Origin: Thuidium tamariscinum
Lineage: Eukaryota; Streptophyta; Bryopsida; Hypnales; Thuidiaceae
Reading direction: 5' to 3'
DNA length: 64,000 nt
Assembly (NCBI GenBank): GCA_947034885.2
Contig: OX344753.2
Span: 25,560,347-25,624,346, forward strand
Under the pieces are notes generated by a model. That model was given only the letters and a program-made list of their open reading frames with translations. It made no database searches and had not been told where the DNA came from. The translations under genes and the position numbers were made by a program. Positions within the stretch are counted from its first letter, which is position 1. Every line of letters starts with the position of its first letter. Shown in pieces: positions 25,301 through 35,795 of the stretch.

Positions 25301-26510
25301 TCCCTTTACACCTGGAGTTGATATCTGCAAGTTTGTGGTAATTAACTCACTTTTTCTTGATCTATATGGTGAAAGTTATATTGCACTTACGGCAGTAGCT
25401 ACATTTCCAATCAAATGGAGGGTAATTTATATTGAGTATATTCCTAGGCTTCGCTGAGAATTGACTTGGTGTGAAATTCCTTTCTTCTGGTACGTTTCTG
25501 ACGTGGGAACTTGCAGGTCTTTGAGGGAGGAAAGTTGAATAAAGTGCAGCCTCTTGCTTACTGGGAGTTCAGGTATGACCCGATAGGTAGCTTAGCATCA
25601 CCTCGACCACGAGTAGTGGGTTGTTAGATTGCTATTGCTGTCTAGATAGAATTCTGAAATGGGATGGCTACTTGCAATTGATTTAATCTCATAAACATTA
25701 TTGCTTTAATCAAGCTGAGCATGGATGGACGTCACAGGGATTGCTGGGATTACTTGAAGAAGTATTCGTTGGCTTATCATCCTCTTCACGACCAAGGCTT
25801 TCCAAGCATTGGCGATGTGCAGTCGACCGTTCCTGTTTCTCGTGACAAATGGTTTGAGTATGCGGGAGAACGTTCAGGCCGCTTCCAGGTGACTGTCATT
25901 CTTGTTGGCTTGTCAATGAATGTATTAGTAGTCTATAGCTCAACGACTGTTCCTTGTGTGAATTTATGGCAATCATCTGGGTTTACGGCACTTCAATTTA
26001 TCTGAAATGTAACTTCGATAAGAGGAACCGCATGTCAATACTTACCCTATAACGACGCTGCGGCCCAAATGTGTCATACATCACAGAGAATCCTTCTATT
26101 TAAAACAGAAGTGCAGATGTTCATCCTTGAAATTTTGTGTGAAAAAGGGAGGTCTTGCAAATTAGTTTGACCTCCAATGAGTGCTCGTGGGTTTTGTTAA
26201 GCAAATGTTTCAAACGGTTCTAGAAAGGATGATTTCCACGGAGACCAGACCGTCGTTTCAGGGTTAAACTTGGAAACCGACACACCCAAAAGTGTGCAGC
26301 TCGAAGCAATCAATTTTGAGTCACGAGCCACGAGCCACTTTCGGTTCATATTTCAATTAATCAAGTCTTAGGCAGCATTGTGAACATAATGAGAGTTCCT
26401 TGTGTGCAACATAGGAAACTGATTCGGAGGTTTGTTTTCTGTAGGGTCTGAGAAATGCAGATGGGACGGAGAAGACAGAGTGCGGGATACACGTAGGTGG
26501 CAGCAATTGA
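22351..26510 (+). CDS. APR-B: Plastid-targeted (P)APS reductase lacking Fe-S cysteines (APR-B type)
   Basis: Nine exons (22351-22466, 23749-24013, 24320-24436, 24796-24891, 25028-25093, 25214-25273, 25517-25572, 25738-25888, 26445-26510) give 330 aa. The enzyme reduces APS or PAPS to sulfite in assimilation. Residues 1-~70 are a Ser/Ala/basic transit peptide ending KTVTC|AAS. The core aligns with bacterial CysH: FIDTFHLFPET, KVEPFGRSLETL, RRRDHGAERAHLE, LAYHPLHDQGFPSIGD, and catalytic Cys322 in TECGIH. Both cysteine pairs of Fe-S APS reductases are absent (EEYDRICKVEP; SIGDVQS instead of SIGCEPC). The SSSFG-type loop reads ALIAGDVVIL. There is no C-terminal thioredoxin domain; the protein stops eight residues after the catalytic Cys. 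It matches moss/Selaginella APR-B; substrate is undecided. The start is the first of four in-frame ATGs. Intron 8 (25889-26444) carries a dispersed repeat. Confidence 0.93.
26020..26340 (-). repeat. Dispersed repeat family B, copy in the reductase intron 8
   Basis: The reverse complement shares with the copies at 27330-27545, 35225-35470 and 43040-43270 a GGAAATCATCCTTT-like start, CACTTTTGGGTG or equivalent, a (C/T)TCAT(T/A)GGAGGTCAAA-like block, and a GGATGAACATCTGCACTTCTG block near the end. It lies wholly inside the intron. Confidence 0.55.
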
Positions 26511-27089
26511 GTTCTGCTGGCGGTTTCTTGGCTTTTGTCTGCAAATTGTACAAAACGAGATGTAGCTTTAATGGTTGTGGGTTGTGCCCTTTCCATGCCC
26601 TCAACGGACTATGCAGCCTCTGCCCCCCTTGACCGTTGGAGCTTCCGAGAACAGGAGGGGTCAACTTATGGCTCAACTGAAGGATGAGATGTACTTTTCG
26701 GTGTATCTTATGTTTGCGCAGTGAGTGGGATGTTTCGTGTTGAAGGCATTGGCCTCCTCTTGTTTTCTGTTGTATGATGGCTTCTGATGAGCCTCGATAT
26801 TTTCCTCTCCGCATCTTTCTGAAAGATTGATGTCGCATCCATAGTCTAATAAAGTAAATCAGTTTATGGCAGGCAGAATGATCTGGTTTGCCCTGTTGGC
26901 ATTGTTGAGATTTTTTTTTTTAAATCCAGAGAAAGACAAATGTGAGAAATGGGAAGAGCAGTTGAAATTTTTATTTTTTTCGGCAAAGTGTGAATTTGTT
27001 ATGAATTTTTGTAAGTGTGCTATTCAATCACCCCAAAATGTCTCTTACTACCTTATAACCTTTGAATGTTGTCATGGACATTTGGCATC

Positions 27090-27345
27090 CTTTGAATGAC
27101 AAAGAATCTTTCTTTGTAGGAAAAAAGTTCAACTTTTCATCCTTGATATTAGGGGTGAAAAGGAAAGATTTTCTATAGTAATTTGACTTTCAATGAGTAT
27201 ATTTGGCTTATTCAAAGTAGATGATGTCACAAAGTATCAAAATACATGATTCCATGTTCATAAGGCCATCCTTCAAAAGTTAAACCAAGAAATAGTATAT
27301 CTACAATAGTCGATTTACTAACCTAAAGCAATTGCAATATTTCTT
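27090..27345 (-). repeat. Dispersed repeat family B, inverted copy
   Basis: The reverse complement matches the copy at 35225-35470 nearly throughout: ATCATGTATTTTGATACT, GACATCATCTACTTTGAATAAGCC, AAATATACTCATTG, GAAAATCTTTCC, TCCTACA and TTTGTCATTCA. Together with the direct copy at 27330-27545 it makes an imperfect inverted pair. Confidence 0.7.
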
Positions 27346-27545
27346 AACCTTTAAATGATGTGAAGGGGGTACCAATGTAATCACCTCTTTTGAAAGCATA
27401 GGAGTCATTGGTATTTAAAAAAATCCAAAAGTGTGCATTTGAAGTCAAAGTAGTGTAGAAAATCTTCCTTTTCCACCCCTAATTCCAAGGATGAATACTT
27501 GTAGTTTTGTCCTACACATGAGAATGGTCTCTCATTCATCAACCA
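27330..27545 (+). repeat. Dispersed repeat family B, direct copy
   Basis: Shares GAGTCATTGGTATT, AAAAGTGTGCATTTGAAGTC, AAAGTAGTGTAGAAAAT, GGATGAATA and TTTTGTCCTACA with the copies at 35225 and 43040. A further, more diverged copy follows at about 27600-27800. Confidence 0.65.
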
Positions 27546-29927
27546 AAAAATAGCTTCACTGTCGATTGTAGGTTAACATTGTAAGGACAAATTGGTCTCC
27601 AAAGAAATCAATCTTTTTGAAACAATGTGCATCATCTACTTTAAAAAATTCAAAATTATTTATTGCAAACCAAACTTCTATTCATGACCTCCTTTTTGTA
27701 CAAAATTCCTTGGATGAATAATGTACTTTTGTCTTACATGCAAAAATTCTCTAACATCCATCAAATCATTTTGGCCCCCTGATGTCCTTTTAAGGTTAAC
27801 CTTGTAAAGATATGACCACCTATTACCAAGGCAACTACCAAAATGCTTTGATCATTGGACCAATGCATCCATTTTCTTTTTCTTTAGTTAACAATGAATT
27901 TATCCATTGGTTTCTAGCATCCTTCTCGGATGCATATGGTTACAATATGGAGTTCCAAAAAAGACACTTCATATGGTGACTTTATACTCAAAAAAGGAAG
28001 TTTTTATTGTAATTACTCCATCACCAACATGCAAGACATTAATTGTGGCCACTAACTCAACCTACTGTAGTTCAAATGTCATTTATTGAAAAATATTAGT
28101 CATGGTAGATGCAAGACTTTTAATTAATGGATATCACCATCATCCAAGACATTGATTTCGGCCACTAATTCAATCTATTGTAATTCAAATCTCCTTTATT
28201 GAAAAATATTGTTATGGTAGGTATAAGACTTTTAATTAATGGAACATTCCTTAGGTGTTTGTGATAGGTCTTTTGCCTTTCATATGCTAATTTACCTTAT
28301 TTGTGGTCATGGACCAAGTACCTGAACTATGTGGTTTTGGTGCATGTAAAGAAGTTGAGTGGTTCTAATATTCATTCACAGTATAGCCTAAACACCATAG
28401 AGTCTTTGATCATGAGGACAACCATTGAAGTCTTCTACCTTAGATGCTTCAATTTTCCATCAGAAAATGAATGGAATTTGTATTTTATATTTTTAAAAGT
28501 TTCAATTGCATGTCTTCTATAAAAGCTTAAAATTTAAGATATTTTTTGTGAAAATTTGAAATTACTATGAATTTTTGAAAAATTAAAGTGAAAAAATTGA
28601 TATAAAATACAATATATGCTTAAGAAATCTAAAATCTTCTCTATAGGTGTACACTATAGTTTGAAACATCATAGTGCAAATTTTTTTTATCATGCCATTC
28701 TAAATTTAGAAAACAACATTCCATAGTTACAAATATAAAGTTCAAATTCCAATAAAACATGGAATTTTAGGAATTTTAGGAATTTTTAAATTAAAATAAA
28801 AACTAGACTTGATAAGATTCATTTATTTTGTTGGACTCAATTTTTTTTAAATATCTATATTTTGTGATTTAAATTCAGATTTAGATCAAAGAATATATGT
28901 AGACAAAATATTTTTCATACAATAACCTATATATTGGGAATCGATACTTCTCTAAAAATATTCAAACTACTATCATTCACAAAGTTTTGGGTTTCCACAC
29001 CTTCATACCACTATTTCCAATGAACAAAAATATTTGGATGAAAAAATGTTGTTCTTTGTCCTCTATAGAACTAGGACATTTTTTTGTCCCTATTAGCTGT
29101 TTGGGCCGGTTAAGTTTGTTGAAAATGTTGTTTCTACATTGATAGCCATTTCTAAAAGATGCTTCAATTGTGGTACTAGTTATGAATTTTTTAAGTTGAA
29201 AGGCAATGGTCATCCTAAACATCCACCTCCTCAAATGTACACTCTTTGTTGATATTGTTGGTGCAATGAAATTTTTTCTTAAATAAAATAGTGGTCATCT
29301 TAGGATGTGGATGCTTTAAGAGCCCAAGTACTTTGTGAACCTCCTACTACATCAACCCTAGAATGTCACACTTGCCATTGTAGAAATCATCTTTGGAAGT
29401 ATTATGTTAATCATTTGCTCAAAAAATACACCAAGAACACAAGTAGGAGATCAAACTACTATACAAGACTTGGACTTTTCATTCAAAATTCCAAAGACAA
29501 ACATCTATACTTTTGTATAACATAGAGGGATTCTCTGTCATCCATTAGACATTTAAAGTAGATGCTCTAAAATCAACCTTTGAAGATGTGATTGCATTTG
29601 GGAGGTAGCTAAACACTTTGAAACGATTTCAAGTAAATTCTTGCAAAAAAAAGAAGTGGAATTCAACCATCTAATCCAAGTTGTTTTCAATCTTTGTGGA
29701 ATTAGTAACGAGTATTTGAAGTTGAAATGCTATGGTCTCTAAAAGCAACCACCTCTTGAAATGTACACTCTTATTGATTCACTAAAGAAAGAAAAATGTA
29801 CCTGAAGTTTGTATAGAGGCCACTATTAGAATGGGATCATTTTTAGAGTTCCCTATCTTAGGTGAAGGTATGATTTGGCACTTTGTTGTTGGAATTGAGC
29901 TTCTACATTAGATTTTGAAGGGGCCAC

Positions 29928-30240
29928 ATCATCTCATACCAATCCCAAGATGACCCATGTCACTTTTTCACCCCCAAAAGTGTTTTAATTATTTCAAAAT
30001 ATGACCTTCACTTAGGTTACCTTATTGTCTGTAGCAAAGTTACTATAAGGGTAAAGATGACTTTTGACTGAGGCCAAGCTTAGATCATCTCATACCAATC
30101 CCAACATGACCCATGTCACTTTTTCACCCCCAAAAGTGTTTTAATCATTTCAAAATATGACCTTCACCTAGGTTACCTTATTGTTTGTAGCAAAGTTACT
30201 ATAAGGGTAAAGATGACCTTTGATTGAGACCACGCTTAGA
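29928..30240. repeat. Two-unit tandem repeat, ~156 bp, well conserved
   Basis: ATCATCTCATACCAATCCCA begins at 29928 and again at 30084. Both units continue CATGTCACTTTTTCACCCCC and run to GTAAAGATGAC, with only scattered substitutions. The high identity suggests a recent duplication. Non-coding. Confidence 0.85.
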
Positions 30241-31429
30241 CTAGGGTCCAAAACCAAGTCCGGAAAACCACACAACCAATAGGATTGCTCTCAACCAATG
30301 GAGGGTCCCCGCTCTCAACTACCAATAGGATTGCTTGATTTCCAGAGTTGAGTTTGATCCCGGACCCTCGTCTGAATTCACCGGGGGCCTGATGATCGAG
30401 TTGACCATGACAACACCTGCAGTCTGCCAAGCTATTGATTGGGGGCCCAACTGACTTGCATGCATGCTCATCTCATAAGTTAGTGCAACTTAACTTAAGC
30501 TTCGTCACTCATCATGAAGTGGTTTGTTTGTTTCTCGCATGTGCAGCTGAGCAAAGCTTCTGGCAGCGTCCCTGTATTCTGAGGCCCACAGATTTGGCTG
30601 AAGAGGAAGAGATCGGGCACACACAGTAGGAAGTCATTTTCATGCCTTGAAACAGTCACCAACAAAACGCCACAAAAATGACATGATTGATGAAAATTGA
30701 CTTGGTCGGCAAGCATTTACCATATGTGATATGGAAATGAAAAGGAACCTTCCGAAACAAGGGGCTTCCTTCTAACCGAGGTTAGTTAGTATGGAACCAT
30801 CAATGATGAAGTCATTCATACAATCATTCTTAACATTAGTAATTTAGATTTTCCTTCTATCTCAAACCCACTTCTACTTAACAATTTTTTTAAGAATGAA
30901 AATTCACTTTTTTTTAAATTCATTTTTTCCCCTAGACTCTCCGAATTGAATTTCACACTATAAAGATTAAAAGCTCAAAACTTTGTGGTGTGAAAAATTG
31001 AAGTTGAGAAGGTTCATCAAAATCAAATAACTCAGCCCCCCTATATACCAAAAACATGGGTTTTTTTCCCTTTAAGCAAATATATATCTTGCAATCTAGG
31101 TGGTCAAAATTTCAACTAGGGTAGATATTTGTACAGTGCACAACAACCCTCTTTATTTTGGCACCATGGTGCAAGATCACACCATTTCAAAATAAGTGTT
31201 TATTTTTGGCCAGATAAAAGTAATCACCAGAAAATTTTCATTTCTATCCAAAATATAGATGAAATTGCCAAATTTGGATTAAAAAAAAGTGTATGAATGT
31301 GATTGAAAAGTGTTTTTTTGGTTCAAATGATGGATGGATGTAAAAATGCATTGCTTCCCCAAATTTGAAGTGATCCCCATCTCAGCACTTTTTCAAAAAA
31401 CTGCAGAATGTCGGTTAATTAGTATGGTC

Positions 31430-31960
31430 CCCTCACTTAAACCCCGTCTTCGGCCTGTGTAGCTTTTTTCTTCCCTCCCAGCAGCCTGTCTAAAGAAACA
31501 AAAGAAACCGCCTGATGGCCGCCACTGACGGAGGGCCCCCATCATTCCATGCCTGCAACTGAATGAATGCCCTTCCTTCCTGACTCGTGAAGCATGCCCA
31601 ATAACTCATGGTGACGACGGACCGGCTCAGCAATCATGCGCCATTGGCCTCATCATCGCCACTGCAGCAGCAGCAGCGCAGCTGGACCTGGAGGCGTCCG
31701 TAACTTACAATATAGAACACATTCAAGCCCATTTGTCACCCCATCTAGCTTAGCTCTGACTCACTTGGATCGTGGAGAAATGGCCGTCGCCCCGAGGAGT
31801 CCGGACTCTGGACGGATGGAGGGACGGACGGAGGGACGGAGCCCCAAGACCCGAGATTTATCATATGATCATTTGGGCATTCCAAGAGGGATATCTCACT
31901 CTACATGGGGATAGGCGAAAGGGGATCGGAGAATGTTTTCATCTGCCGGAAACCTAATAT
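31430..31960. other. GC-rich island without a recognisable gene
   Basis: GC content rises well above the flanks, with CAGCAGCAGCAGC near 31665 and a GGACGGATGGAGG-type minisatellite near 31811-31845. A 92-codon ORF (31636-31914) is mostly Ser/Arg/Gly/His and matches no family I know. It could be a decayed exon, a promoter, or part of a mobile element. Confidence 0.4.
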
Positions 31961-32094
31961 CGTACTCAGTCTCGTTTCATAGGAAAATAAAATAAAATCT
32001 ATCGTACGCACTCGATCAAGGATTTGCCACCTACCCACCCCATTTTTCATTTTAATACTTGCTCGGGTCTCTTGATCGGGGACTCTCGGGGAGA

Positions 32095-32230
32095 GACAAT
32101 TATGAAAATAAACATGCCTATTACAAAGTAGATTTACTATCTAGGTAACTTGGAGAAGCTAAGACAATTATGAAAATAAACATGCCTATTACGAAGTAGA
32201 TTTGCTATCTAGGTAACTTGGAGAAGCTAA
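32095..32230. repeat. Two-unit tandem repeat, 68 bp
   Basis: GACAATTATGAAAATAAACA starts at 32095 and 32163. Each unit runs to TAACTTGGAGAAGCTAA with only about two differences. Confidence 0.85.
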
Positions 32231-32289
32231 GGTAGATGTACTTGTAATAGTTGATTACTTAAGCAATTTTCATGTAGATGAATTGTGAA

Positions 32290-32399
32290 CAGTATGAGGC
32301 ATGTGGAATTTTTGTCAAGTAGGAAGATAAGGAATATGGAGATTAGTATGAGGGAAGTGGAATTTTTGCCTAGTAGGAAGATAAGAAATATGGAGATTG
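32290..32399. repeat. Two-unit tandem repeat, 54 bp
   Basis: AGTATGAGG(C/G) at 32291 and 32345 begins units that continue with GTGGAATTTTTG and AGTAGGAAGATAAG and end ATATGGAGATT. It lies about 60 bp after the 68-bp tandem pair. Confidence 0.8.
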
Positions 32400-35224
32400 C
32401 AAATTTTTCAAAATTTTATTCCCAAAATTGAAATTTCTCTCATTTTTGGAAGCATTAGATGAAATTTGAGGGCATTAGGAGACTGTGGGTTCCCGGACTA
32501 CGGAAACGCAGTTTCTACCCTATGAACTCGAATCCTACATCGTCACGACCCTACTACGTAATTAATTAATTAATTATTTAAAAAATATTATAAAAATTGG
32601 ACTTATTTTCATATTTCAAGATCTTATTTTTTTATTTTTTTATTTTGGATTAAAGCCGGCTTGATAGTCGCTAGCGGCATTGGAAGCTGTTTTAGGAACA
32701 AACCCAAAATGGCCTTGTAATGCCCTTAGATTTCTTCTAATGCCAAAAAGTTATCTAAACCAATAGCTAATGTCTAGACTCTTCAAATTTCAATCATAGA
32801 CTAAGTACTTTTTGGCTTACTACTTACTACTTTCTTACTCACTAATTTGGGACATGTGTCATGATTTTATTGGGTCCAACTTTGAAATGGAGGAAAAAAT
32901 GCATTCCAAGCTTTGGTTGAAAATATATTCTAGCCTTAGTTGAAAATAGTTGTACTCTACAGGTTGGGTATGAGTCCCTAGTCGGGAATGGGTATCTCTA
33001 CTTTATATGTCCATTCATGTATTTTTCTGACTACTTGACCATTTTAGAGCTTCTTTGACACATTTGAGCATTAATGATCTAAATTAGAAGTGCCATGTGT
33101 CATTGGATCAACTTCAACATGAGAACAAATTTTTGTCACTATTGAATATTTCAATTTAGGCTCCCATGCGGCCATGCCATGTCAAATACAAATGAACATC
33201 ATATTGTGGTCAAAATTGGACCTTGACTCTCTGAATGATTACATCTTCAAATTTCAAACAATGGATGAACAAAAACATGGCCTCAGCATATGATCAAAAA
33301 AATGTATCTTTATGCATCTAAATGTTTGTAGATTCTTGGATAAGCCTTCGTACATTTGTACAATAAATATTCTTGAAATTTTATTGGTAAATATTTTATA
33401 ATTCAAAAGGCATATGTATTGTCAACCTCAAAAAATATCTTTTTCAATTTAAAAAAAGGTCCTTCCAAAATTACTTAAATAAATAAGTAAAAAATCTTAA
33501 AACAATACTAAAACTAAAACTTTATATTTTGAATTTAATGAATATTTTTGAAAAAATTACAATATTCAATCTATAATTGATTTTTGAAAGAATTTTTTTT
33601 ATTCTTTTTCAAAATTTATTGAAAGATATTGATTGGTGTGGTAAATGAGTTTAACTCCATGGATATGACCTATGAACTATTTCTAACAATTTTTATTTGA
33701 GATTTTCTATTATATTATTATTTTGAATTTTATTTTATAATACTTCTTCACAATTTAGAGAATTTGGACTATCTCTGGTCTTCAAGGTATTAAAAGTTAA
33801 TATAGAATAAAACTAAGAAAATATAAGGCAATTATTTTTAATTGTGTCTTATTTGCAAATTGCCCACCTCATTTCAATTCTTTAGCTAGAATGTAAGCCC
33901 TCTAAATATAAAGACTTTGGATTGACTTAGAAACAAACTAAATTATCTAGAAATTGCCCATAAAATGCATGCATAAAGAAAATATTGGATTTTCTTCCGG
34001 CTCCTAACAAGGACTAGCTAAGAATTAGAAGATTTTTATAATAAGAACAATTCTCAAATATTTATTGATTTCACATGATTTTAGGTGCAAATTCTTTGTA
34101 TATATATTGATTTAAAAAATTAAAAATTAAGCATAGATTGTGATATTTTTTAGCAATGGAATTCATGAGTAATTTGATTTTATGTACATAATAAATAAGT
34201 TGATCTTTAATTTGTGTGCCCAATAAAATTTGCAAAATGTTTTGAACATTGGTGTTAGAGTTTGGGTATGTTGAAAATGGTTGCCTCCACCTTTGTTACC
34301 TTTCTTGAATCCAATTACTACATAGTTACTTGCAAGGAGTGCAAGTAGTATAAGGTAGCAAACACCTAATTGCATTATTCTTTCATTCTTTAACACCTAA
34401 AACATGGTCTTGAACGAACACTTCCATAACTCAAAACTACAACTTTCAAAAGCAACTTATTAAAAGTGAGAAATTTGTTAAATCAATAAATGAAATTTGA
34501 GACAATTTATAATTCAAGGGTGTCCATTCAAAGTGAATGTAGTATTATATATAGTCTTTCCTGCTGCATTGCAGCCTCAAAGGTTTTTGAAATATTATTA
34601 GTGTTGAAAAATTACAAAAAACACCTAGGAGGCTTTTGAGTTTGTAAGTTTTTTTTCTTTATCCAAAGTCTAAATTTGATTTTCCTTGTATCTATGCAAA
34701 ATAATTTTAAATGTCCTTCTAATGACAAAAGAAATTCAAGTTTGAATAGTTTTAAATCAATCAAAAGTTAGGAGTTCATTTTGAAAGGCCTATTCTAGTC
34801 TGCACTAGAGTTGCCTTGATGACACTAGATTAGCAATAAGCTTAGTGATGCACCAAACCAAGTACACCTTATATCCAACTTGTATGAGTGTAGTATTTCT
34901 AATCAAAGCTAGAATACATTTTCAACTAAATCTTGGAATGCATTTCTTTGGTCCTTTTTGAGGTTGAGACAAAAAGGTTATCACACATGCTTGGAATTAG
35001 TAAAGGAAGTATTGAATGGGAAAATAATTCTTAAATAATTGGGATTGGAAGACTCTAGACATTGGCTATTAGTCAAGAGTACTTTTAGGCTCCCAAAATT
35101 CACAGTTATTTCAATTCTGAGATAATAATTTAGAAAATTTTGCTATCTTTGTATTTCCTATCTTTCTACATAGGAAAAATTTCCACCTCCTCATATTGCA
35201 CACAATCTGCTTCAAAGTTACTTA

Positions 35225-35470
35225 ACCTTTGAAGGACGGATTGGTGGCTGCGGAAATCATGCATTTTGATACTGTGCGACATCATCTACTTTGAATAAGC
35301 CAAATATACTCATTGGAAGTCAAAATAGTGTAGAAAATTTCCCCTTTCTACTCCGAATATCGAGAATGAATAGTTGCACTTCTGTCCTACAAGGAAAGAT
35401 TCTTTGTCATTCATCGGACACTAAATGTCCGCGGTGTTATTTCTGGGTTAAATGGTCAGTTACTGGTGCC
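35225..35470 (+). repeat. Dispersed repeat family B, copy upstream of the GRAS promoter
   Basis: The longest recognisable copy: AAATCATGCATTTTGATACT, GACATCATCTACTTTGAATA, AGTCAAAATAGTGTAGAAAA, GAATGAATAGTTGCACTTCT, TTTGTCATTCATCGGACACT and AAATGTCCGCGGTGT. It lies about 320 bp upstream of the putative TATA box at 35788. Confidence 0.7.
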
Positions 35471-35787
35471 TCCACCTTAAACACACTTACAGCAAGTTTA
35501 AAAGCAGGCCGGGAGCAAGGCTGACAGCTTGAGCCGTTTACTAAATCCAGTCTCCTCCAGAGGTCACAAATTCCAAACAGTGAACATGTGCAGCGACCAG
35601 TGGACGGGAGACTTTCCTCTCACCAACTCTCTTCTTCCTGTGCCGCATTCCAAATGATGTCTGCCCTCGGCACCCAAACTAAGTTAGTCGCCATTTCCAA
35701 TGTCTACCGGTGAGGAATTTAACACGAGAGAACAACTCAAATGCAAACATATTTGAAGCAGTGTCAGTGAGCTAGTAAGGTGGCTCC

Positions 35788-35795
35788 TATAAAAG
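35788..35795 (+). promoter_or_regulatory. Putative TATA box of the SCL32-like GRAS gene
   Basis: TATAAAAG in CTCCTATAAAAGCCGTC, at the point where AT-rich intergenic DNA gives way to a GC-richer ~2.1-kb leader running into the GRAS start codon. It implies transcription from about 35820. A strong donor ACG|GTGAGTA at 37234 suggests an intron in the leader. This is inference only. Confidence 0.5.

Larger units (their letters stand above)
26511..35787. other. Long gene-free region between the reductase and the GRAS gene
   Basis: The first ~350 bp are probably the reductase 3' UTR. The rest has no ORF with protein-like composition. It contains several family-B repeat copies (27090-27345, 27330-27545, ~27600-27800, ~29480-29720, 35225-35470), tandem repeats (29928-30240, 32095-32230, 32290-32399), a GC-rich non-coding island (31430-31960) and otherwise AT-rich sequence. 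Confidence 0.6.

Noticed and set aside
30236..30430. Possible tRNA-derived SINE or tRNA (GATCCCGGACCCTCG resembling a B box; CAATAGGATTGCT repeated)
   Set aside because: No convincing A box at proper spacing, no cloverleaf, no poly(A) or target-site duplication.
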